Part shown: one piece after another, positions 1 through 4,207 of the stretch
Layout of the letters: every line of letters starts with the position of its first letter
How positions within the stretch are numbered: the first letter of the stretch is position 1
NCBI GenBank assembly: GCA_964454295.1
Contig: CAYVTV010000171.1
Coordinates: forward strand, 1-9,429
Origin: CAYVTV01 sp964454295
Lineage (GTDB): Bacteria > Bacteroidota > Bacteroidia > Bacteroidales > GCA-2748055
Length of the DNA stretch: 9,429 bases
Reading direction: 5' to 3'
Position numbers and translations under genes: made by a program
The notes under the pieces: generated by a model
What the model was told of the DNA's origin: nothing
The model's database searches: none
What the model saw: the letters and a program-made list of their open reading frames with translations, nothing else

Positions 1-60
1 TGTCAGAGAACTTCAGTAAATTTTCCCTAACTTCACGGCACAAACAAAGGACTCAGCGCC

Positions 61-88
61 TCCGCAGAGTAGCTTCAGCGCTCGCGGA
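61..88. repeat. Short palindromic element with AGCTTCAGCG core (copy 1)
   Basis: TCCGC (61-65) pairs with GCGGA (84-88), enclosing an 18-base interior that contains AGCTTCAGCG. The same core, flanked by different complementary arms, recurs at 498-523. Different arms that still pair around a shared core suggest members of a dispersed palindromic repeat family, which is an inference from only two copies. Confidence 0.45.
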
Positions 89-90
89 AA

Positions 91-175
91 GTACGCACAA
101 AGGACACGAAGTATATATTCCTAAATGACAGCACTTTGTGTCTTTCGTGTTGTCCTTGGTGTCCTTCGTGGTTGA
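91..175. repeat. Degenerate CTTCGTGT-type repeat, partly inverted
   Basis: The right part (about 140-173) is a run of degenerate units of about 10-11 bases of the form CTTTGTGT, CTTTCGTGT, CCTTGGTGT and CCTTCGTGG. The left part (about 94-112) contains the opposite orientation, ACAAAGGACACGAAG. The two halves form an imperfect inverted repeat: about 14 of 19 positions pair between the left arm and the stretch starting near 138. The units resemble those of the larger palindrome at 3942-4043. Non-coding; function unknown. Confidence 0.5.
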
Positions 176-302
176 TAATATTTCAATTAATGTGACAGCC
201 CCTACGTCGGATTTTCATTCCGTCATTTTTCCAGGGGTTGTCATCCCTGGCTATTTTATTGATACCCCTTTTCCCTATTTCAGGACTCATTATTCTTACT
301 AA

Positions 303-324
303 AGACAGCATGAAGTGTCTCTAC
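303..324. repeat. Small palindrome ending in GTCTCTAC (copy 1)
   Basis: AGACA (303-307) pairs with TGTCT (316-320) and is followed by CTAC, so the element ends in GTCTCTAC. A longer and better-paired relative lies at 380-403. Its last three bases overlap the start of the TACTCATT array. Confidence 0.35.
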
Positions 325-375
325 TCATTTACTCATTTACTCATTTACTCATTTACTCATATACTTATTTACTCC
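322..375. repeat. 8-bp tandem repeat, TACTCATT, nearly 7 copies
   Basis: Four perfect head-to-tail copies of TACTCATT (322-353) are followed by TACTCATA, TACTTATT and a partial TACTCC. The 8-base unit is not a multiple of three, so gain or loss of a unit would shift any reading frame, which argues against coding use. Copy number may vary between strains by slippage (inference). Confidence 0.9.
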
Positions 376-379
376 ACCA

Positions 380-403
380 AGACACACAGTTGTGCGTCTC
401 TAC
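380..403. repeat. Small palindrome ending in GTCTCTAC (copy 2)
   Basis: AGACACACA (380-388) and TGTGCGTCT (391-399) pair at 8 of 9 positions around a 2-base centre, followed by CTAC. It resembles the element at 303-324, sharing the terminal GTCTCTAC. From general memory, AGAGACGC...GCGTCTCT-like palindromes are frequent in intergenic DNA of environmental Bacteroidota; I could not check this. Confidence 0.5.
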
Positions 404-431
404 ATAACCACTCAACCACTCAATTATGTCC

Positions 432-492
432 GATCCTGTAATCCCATGATCCCTTAATAACCTTATCCCTCCACTAGATCCCGTGATCCCGT
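432..492. repeat. Degenerate 8-bp-period array of GATCCC-type units
   Basis: Units fall on an 8-base register: GATCCTGT (432), AATCCCAT (440), GATCCCTT (448), then two diverged units (456-471), a 5-base break, and two perfect copies of GATCCCGT (477-484, 485-492). A two-copy AACCACTC repeat (406-421) just upstream has the same period. Non-coding as far as can be seen. Confidence 0.6.
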
Positions 493-497
493 TTTCA

Positions 498-523
498 TCC
501 ACCGAAGCTTCAGCGTAGGTGGA
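498..523. repeat. Short palindromic element with AGCTTCAGCG core (copy 2)
   Basis: TCCACC (498-503) pairs perfectly with GGTGGA (518-523). The interior includes AGCTTCAGCG, shared with the element at 61-88. It lies about 27 bp past the stop codon of the leftward glycosidase gene, so on the minus strand it could fold at the mRNA 3' end, but no strong U-tract follows and I do not call it a terminator. Confidence 0.5.
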
Positions 524-549
524 GGTAGCATGATCCCTTAACCAACCAC

Positions 550-1632
550 TTAACCCCTCCCATACTTTTTAATCGCTTCCCCCGCCTGAGTCACTGTATT
601 TCTCAGTTCATCCAGGCACTGGGGAAGAGTAGGTCTCCATGCTGTCTGAAAAAATCCGTATAACCTGCCCGGATCAATAACCCTGGTACAGTAATCAACC
701 GTAAGACCAAAATTCTCTGAATTGGAATGACTGCTTCCTGTAGGTACCTGATCAAAACCATATTTGTCAAAATCACTGTAGTAGCTTATCCTTTCATTAT
801 TGGGATTAAAATCTGTTCCATAATACCAGTTACTAAGCAAAACAGTTTTTGGCATTTTTTTATGAAACAGTTCGGGAAATCTTCTTACATAATCTGCCCA
901 TATCCAGGCTCTTGAACCATTTTTCTCAACCTCATTCACCAGCAGGTAAAAATCATGCCACCACAGATCTCCCTGTCTGACGAGCATATAACTATGGTTG
1001 CGCTGGTTTTTTACTGTTTCTTCATCCATCCCTAAATGGAAGAACCGGGGTTTGTCAAAAAGTTCTGTTACTTCTCTTATGAGATTTCTGCATACAGTGT
1101 AGTATGTCTCAGTTGAAACCATACGCCCGTATTCTCCTAACCAGGTATCATGAGTAGTGGCAAAATTTAACTTGGGAATGGGTTCAAGCCCCATCTTCCG
1201 AATCTTCACCAGCTCATTTCGCAACTGAGTTACTGACCAGGCTCCCTCAACTGCAATCTCAGGATGGGATTCATACTTCACTGCATCACCAAGATCTATT
1301 ACTACCATATTCATTCCTGCTTTCACCATATCCTCAAGCACAATACTCCATGTGCCGTAATCAAATGTAAGCATTGGCCTGTACTGTCTTGCCCAGCGTT
1401 TGGTGTCCTCACAGGCTTTGCCTACATAATTATCATCTGCATATAATCCATCCGGAACTCCCGGCCATTTCTGATCTGTATTATCGGTCCACATATTGTA
1501 GCTCAGATGCACGAGGTTGGCCCATATAAGATTCTTTCTTCCTGTATTCTTTGCTGCCAACATAAGTTGCGGCATACTGCACATGGCTCCTGCCACAGCA
1601 CACTGCCTGATAAAATTTCTCCTTGTTGTCAT
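550..1632 (-). CDS. Tat-exported glycoside hydrolase, GH20-like TIM barrel
   Basis: A 360-residue protein that I read as a secreted glycosidase related to family GH20 (beta-N-acetylhexosaminidases). The N-terminus TRRNFIR (residues 3-9), followed by a small-residue stretch, is a typical twin-arginine export signal. The middle resembles a GH20 barrel: an 'AGMNMVVIDLGD' strand (105-116), 'HPEIAVEGAWSVTQLRNEL' (123-141), 'MGLEPIPKLNF' (147-157), then HLGMDEE (199-205). In GH20 the matching motif is H-x-G-G-D-E, where D and E are the substrate-assisting and acid/base residues; here they would be D203 and E204, with Met in place of the second Gly. W264-type aromatic-rich segments (NWYYG, 268-272) follow, as expected near a sugar pocket. 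The protein is shorter than classical GH20 enzymes and lacks an obvious GH20 N-terminal domain. It starts 9 bp after the sulfatase stop codon, so the two are probably cotranscribed. The substrate is unknown; family membership is from motifs only. Confidence 0.72.
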   Translation of the reverse strand: MTTRRNFIRQCAVAGAMCSMPQLMLAAKNTGRKNLIWANLVHLSYNMWTDNTDQKWPGVPDGLYADDNYVGKACEDTKRWARQYRPMLTFDYGTWSIVLEDMVKAGMNMVVIDLGDAVKYESHPEIAVEGAWSVTQLRNELVKIRKMGLEPIPKLNFATTHDTWLGEYGRMVSTETYYTVCRNLIREVTELFDKPRFFHLGMDEETVKNQRNHSYMLVRQGDLWWHDFYLLVNEVEKNGSRAWIWADYVRRFPELFHKKMPKTVLLSNWYYGTDFNPNNERISYYSDFDKYGFDQVPTGSSHSNSENFGLTVDYCTRVIDPGRLYGFFQTAWRPTLPQCLDELRNTVTQAGEAIKKYGRG

Positions 1633-1641
1633 TGCTCATCA

Positions 1642-3063
1642 TTATTTATTTAATACACTGGGTACCGGAGCATTCACTTCCTTTGTCCAGGCACTGATTT
1701 TTTCAACCATCGCCAGAGCTATTTCAGGTTGTGTCAACGACAAGTCATTACTTTCGGATATGTCATCCCTTAAATTGAACAGTTCATACCTGTCATACTC
1801 ATAATAAAATATTAGTTTCCAGTCGCCTTCAATTAGCGTTGTTGAGGGAACAGCCCTCCAGTAATTTTCCTCCCCTTTATATGTTGGCAAAGGGTCTCCT
1901 CCAAGATACAATGGAAAATGAAAAAACATCTGCCGGTCATAATCGTAAGGCAGTCCCTTTAATAAGGGTAAAAATGATATTCCATCTACCGGTTGAGATG
2001 AAGGAGGATCAACTGAGGCTATTTCTGCGAATGTAGGCATAAAATCAATCCCGCTCACCGGAGAATCACTTTCTGTCCCTGGCGTTATAACCCCTGGCCA
2101 CCTTATGCAAAAAGGAACACGGATACCTCCTTCGTAAAATGTACCCTTACGCGACCTTAACGGATAATTTGTAGTTTTCTCTGTACCACCATTATCCGAA
2201 GTGAAAATAATCAGTGTATTCTTTTCAAGCTTCAACTGCCTGAGTACCTCAGTTATTCTGCCTGCACTGATATCCAGCTGTTCAACCTCTGCCGCATATA
2301 CCGGATCATAATCGAATTCTCCCTTATAATTCTTTTTCTTCTCTTCATAATAGGCTATCCGGTCTTCCCTTGCTGCCATTGGTCCGTGAACCTCCCAGTG
2401 CGACAGATAAAGAAAAAACGGCTTCCTCCTGTTCTTTCTGATAAACTCAATGGATGCATCCGTTAATCTCTCTGCCACAGAGATATCAGAGTAAAACCTT
2501 TCTTCCGACCCCTCCAGGTTCGTCACAAATCCCGGTGTACCATCGGCCGACGACACATCAAAACCCTGGTTGTCATCCCCTATATGCCATTTCCCAAACC
2601 GGGCTGATATATACCCCCCCCGCTTAAGCATCTCAGCCAGCGATTCAAACTTCGGATCTACATTATTAATACTTACCGGAAAAGTGTTGAAACTCTCATC
2701 CTGTCCATGTGTCGGAACTTTCCATCGCATCTTTGAAACATCTCCTCCCCTGGATAGACCCTGTGGTAAATATACTCCATGTCGCGGGGAATACATTCCC
2801 GTTAACAGACAGGCGCGCGAAGGGGCGCTATTGGCTGCAGACGGATAAAACCGGTTCAGTATCATCCCCTGCTGTGCCAGTTTATCAATATTAGGTGTCT
2901 CATAAAATTCCGCACCATTATACCCAACGTCGCTCCACCCCAGATCATCAGCTATAATGATCACTATATTAGGTTTTTCGGAATTTCTGCTATCAACACA
3001 TTGCGAAATAAAAAGTACCGAAGGCAAACAACTTCCCAGAATCTTAATTTTATTAATTCTCAT
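1642..3063 (-). CDS. Secreted sulfatase, serine-type formylglycine (S1 family)
   Basis: A 473-residue S1-family (formylglycine-dependent, type I) sulfatase that hydrolyses sulfate esters, here probably on a glycan. Visible landmarks: metal-binding 'IIADDLGWSDVGYNG' (36-50, with D39 and D40); the signature S-A-P-S-R-A-C-L-L-T-G (79-89), where S79 would become formylglycine; 'GKWHIG' (157-162, K158 and H160); 'SHWEVHGP' (221-228, H226); 'FTSDNGG' (287-293, D290 and N291); and 'RKGTFYEGGIRVPF' (305-318). The nucleophile is Ser, not Cys, so maturation should need an anaerobic radical-SAM maturase (anSME), which is not encoded here. Residues 1-24 look like a Sec signal. C22 could be a lipid-attachment Cys, but Gln before it is atypical. 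Length is normal for the family. A run of eight G in the coding strand (2614-2621) encodes part of R148-G149-G150. The glycosidase gene follows within 9 bp, consistent with joint attack on a sulfated glycan. Confidence 0.93.
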   Translation of the reverse strand: MRINKIKILGSCLPSVLFISQCVDSRNSEKPNIVIIIADDLGWSDVGYNGAEFYETPNIDKLAQQGMILNRFYPSAANSAPSRACLLTGMYSPRHGVYLPQGLSRGGDVSKMRWKVPTHGQDESFNTFPVSINNVDPKFESLAEMLKRGGYISARFGKWHIGDDNQGFDVSSADGTPGFVTNLEGSEERFYSDISVAERLTDASIEFIRKNRRKPFFLYLSHWEVHGPMAAREDRIAYYEEKKKNYKGEFDYDPVYAAEVEQLDISAGRITEVLRQLKLEKNTLIIFTSDNGGTEKTTNYPLRSRKGTFYEGGIRVPFCIRWPGVITPGTESDSPVSGIDFMPTFAEIASVDPPSSQPVDGISFLPLLKGLPYDYDRQMFFHFPLYLGGDPLPTYKGEENYWRAVPSTTLIEGDWKLIFYYEYDRYELFNLRDDISESNDLSLTQPEIALAMVEKISAWTKEVNAPVPSVLNK

Positions 3064-3331
3064 GATGAAATATTTATTTGGGTGAGGAATGATTTATCTG
3101 TCTTTAAAAATGAAAATTTATATTTGTGATAAGTCAATTACCATGATTAAAGTATATTCTTGTACTAATAATTAAACTTTTATTTGAAATCCGGAATACA
3201 TAACATTATTATCTGAATCCACAATAGAGATAAAATACTCAGTGAAGAATTGATATTATTATATAAGACGAGATTTTAATTAAGGGGGGGTGACAGAATC
3301 AGTAATATAATAATGTAGTTGCCAACATGGG
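3064..3331. other. Intergenic region between sigma factor and sulfatase
   Basis: This AT-rich gap of 268 bp lies upstream of the leftward sulfatase gene. I found no TAnnTTTG-type promoter on the minus strand and no convincing terminator after the sigma gene. A run of seven G (3284-3290) is the only striking sequence. The size suggests that the sulfatase has its own control region and is not simply read through from the sigma gene, but the sequence does not settle this. Confidence 0.5.
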
Positions 3332-3889
3332 CTAAAGATATTTTTTAAGATTAATACGTAAACTTTCGAGTGCCCTGGAAATTTGTGTTTTGACAGTATT
3401 TACCGAAATATTCAGTTTTTCAGAAATCTCATTATAGCTGAGCATCTCATAACGGCTTAAAATAAATACTTCACGACACTGAGGAGGAAGCTTATTTATA
3501 CCTGAAAGCACATCCTTTTCAACATCCTTGAGGATTAGCCTCTCAAGTATAAATTCTTCATCATCACCTGTTAGTTCAAGTAATTCAGCTGAAATAGAAG
3601 TTATTTTATTTTTTTTAATGGTTTTCTTTATTTCCAGATAATCCATACAGGCATTATGTATGCATCTGTACAAATATGGTTTTATCCCGTACTTGATTTC
3701 AATATCCCTGTGCTTTTGCCATATTCGCAAAAAAACATCATTTACTATTTCCTTAATAAGCTCTTCATCCGGAATAAATCCATAGGCATACAGACACAAT
3801 GGGCTGAAATATGTTTTATACAAAACCTCGAATGCCTTTTTATCGCCTTTCCGGATCCTTCGCCAAAGATGTTGATTTGAATCTGACAT
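3332..3889 (-). CDS. ECF-type RNA polymerase sigma factor
   Basis: A sigma-70 family protein of the extracytoplasmic-function class, 185 residues from the chosen ATG. Region 2 covers about residues 18-85, with 'ELIKEIVNDVFLRIWQKH' (43-60) for core polymerase and -10 recognition. Region 4 covers about 134-178: 'LPPQCREVFILSRYEMLSYNEISEKL' continuing into the helix-turn-helix 'NISVNTVKTQISRALESLR'. The LPPQCREVF...LSYNEIAE-like wording is characteristic of the Bacteroidetes ECF group often paired with FecR anti-sigma factors and SusC/D loci. No anti-sigma gene is adjacent; the next gene in the same direction is the sulfatase, 268 bp away. The frame stays open upstream to a TTG at 3928, but a promoter (3907-3937) lies between that codon and the ATG, so the ATG at 3889 is preferred. 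The sigma factor may control the sulfatase/glycosidase pair, which is inference from position. Confidence 0.9.
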   Translation of the reverse strand: MSDSNQHLWRRIRKGDKKAFEVLYKTYFSPLCLYAYGFIPDEELIKEIVNDVFLRIWQKHRDIEIKYGIKPYLYRCIHNACMDYLEIKKTIKKNKITSISAELLELTGDDEEFILERLILKDVEKDVLSGINKLPPQCREVFILSRYEMLSYNEISEKLNISVNTVKTQISRALESLRINLKKYL

Positions 3890-3906
3890 AATCGATTTTG
3901 ATCTGA

Positions 3907-3937
3907 CAAATATATGAAACCTCAGCAATCAAACAAA
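3907..3937 (-). promoter_or_regulatory. Bacteroidetes-type promoter of the ECF sigma gene
   Basis: On the minus strand TTTG (3937-3934) is followed after 19 bases by TATATTTG (3914-3907). This matches the Bacteroidetes housekeeping consensus (TTG, 19-21 bp, TAnnTTTG) in both elements and spacing. Transcription would begin near 3900, about 11 bases before the ATG at 3889. That supports the ATG and excludes the TTG codon at 3928, which would lie upstream of the start site. Confidence 0.6.
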
Positions 3938-3941
3938 ACAA

Positions 3942-4043
3942 CCTCCGTGTATCTCTGTGTCTACACTGTGTTACTCAGTGTAATATACTTAAAAGATTAT
4001 TACACAGAGGATCACAGAGAAAACACAGAGTTACACAGAGAAA
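3942..4043. repeat. Large imperfect palindrome of CTCTGTGTA-like units
   Basis: The left arm (about 3942-3985) consists of units such as CTCCGTGTAT, CTCTGTGTCTA, CACTGTGTTA and CTCAGTGTAAT. The right arm (about 3998-4043) carries the complementary series ACACAGAGGA, TCACAGAGAAA, ACACAGAGTT and ACACAGAGAAA. Around a 12-base AT-rich loop (3986-3997) the inner 33 positions pair at about 27, starting with a perfect 8-bp stem (GTGTAATA with TATTACAC). Units repeat every 10-11 bases, close to one DNA turn. The units resemble those at 91-175. It begins only a few bases upstream of the sigma promoter. Whether it is regulatory, a terminator or a dispersed repeat cannot be decided. Confidence 0.75.
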
Positions 4044-4108
4044 ATATAAATAATATATATTTTATAATATGCCCATAATAATTTGGGGGTAATCATAATA
4101 TTTTTATA

Positions 4109-4167
4109 TATTTTTGTTTTTTTATCTCATTTTTTAAGGCTATTATGAAATATTTTACATATTTTTG
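4109..4167 (+). promoter_or_regulatory. Candidate promoter elements for glnN
   Basis: Two TATTTTTG sequences (4109-4116 and 4160-4167) match the Bacteroidetes -7 element TAnnTTTG. The first has a TTTG (4082-4085) upstream but at 23 bases, longer than the usual 19-21. The second, nearer to the start codon (leader of about 34 bases), lacks a TTG at the expected distance. The region is very AT-rich, so chance matches are likely. Neither is established. Confidence 0.3.
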
Positions 4168-4207
4168 CCTCATCATACCCTAAATTAATCATTTAATACT
4201 TAAAATT

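Larger units (their letters stand above)
1..549. other. Gene-free, repeat-rich intergenic region
   Basis: No credible coding region lies here. The stretch is a patchwork of small repeats, annotated separately below: degenerate GTGT/ACAC-rich units around 91-175, two short palindromes sharing the core AGCTTCAGCG (61-88 and 498-523), a TACTCATT array (322-375), two small palindromes ending in GTCTCTAC (303-324 and 380-403), and an 8-bp-period GATCCC-rich array (432-492). The 13-mer CATGATCCCTTAA occurs twice (445-457 and 529-541). The region lies beyond the 3' end of the leftward glycosidase gene, so it could hold that gene's transcription terminator, but no hairpin followed by a clear T-run on the minus strand is visible. 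Confidence 0.75.
3890..4207. other. 318-bp divergent intergenic region, sigma factor / glnN
   Basis: This region separates the leftward sigma gene from the rightward glnN. It contains the sigma promoter (3907-3937, minus strand), a large imperfect palindrome (3942-4043), and a very AT-rich stretch (about 4045-4207) with two plus-strand TATTTTTG motifs (4109-4116, 4160-4167) that could serve glnN. No gene is apparent in it. Confidence 0.7.

Noticed and set aside
322..375. CRISPR array
   Set aside because: Repeats are 8 bp and directly abutting with no spacers, and no cas genes are present.
238..441. 67-codon open frame on the plus strand
   Set aside because: It is largely the translation of the TACTCATT array and adjacent repeats; the 8-bp unit is not a multiple of three and no family is recognisable.
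3119..3126. TATATTTG on the plus strand as a promoter
   Set aside because: No TTG at the right distance upstream and no plus-strand gene follows; expected by chance in AT-rich DNA.
3284..3290. G7 run as a phase-variable promoter spacer
   Set aside because: No promoter elements could be placed on either side of it at suitable distances.
3332..3928. Longer sigma factor starting at TTG 3928
   Set aside because: The extension is not sigma-like and overlaps a good promoter for the gene; the ATG at 3889 fits better.
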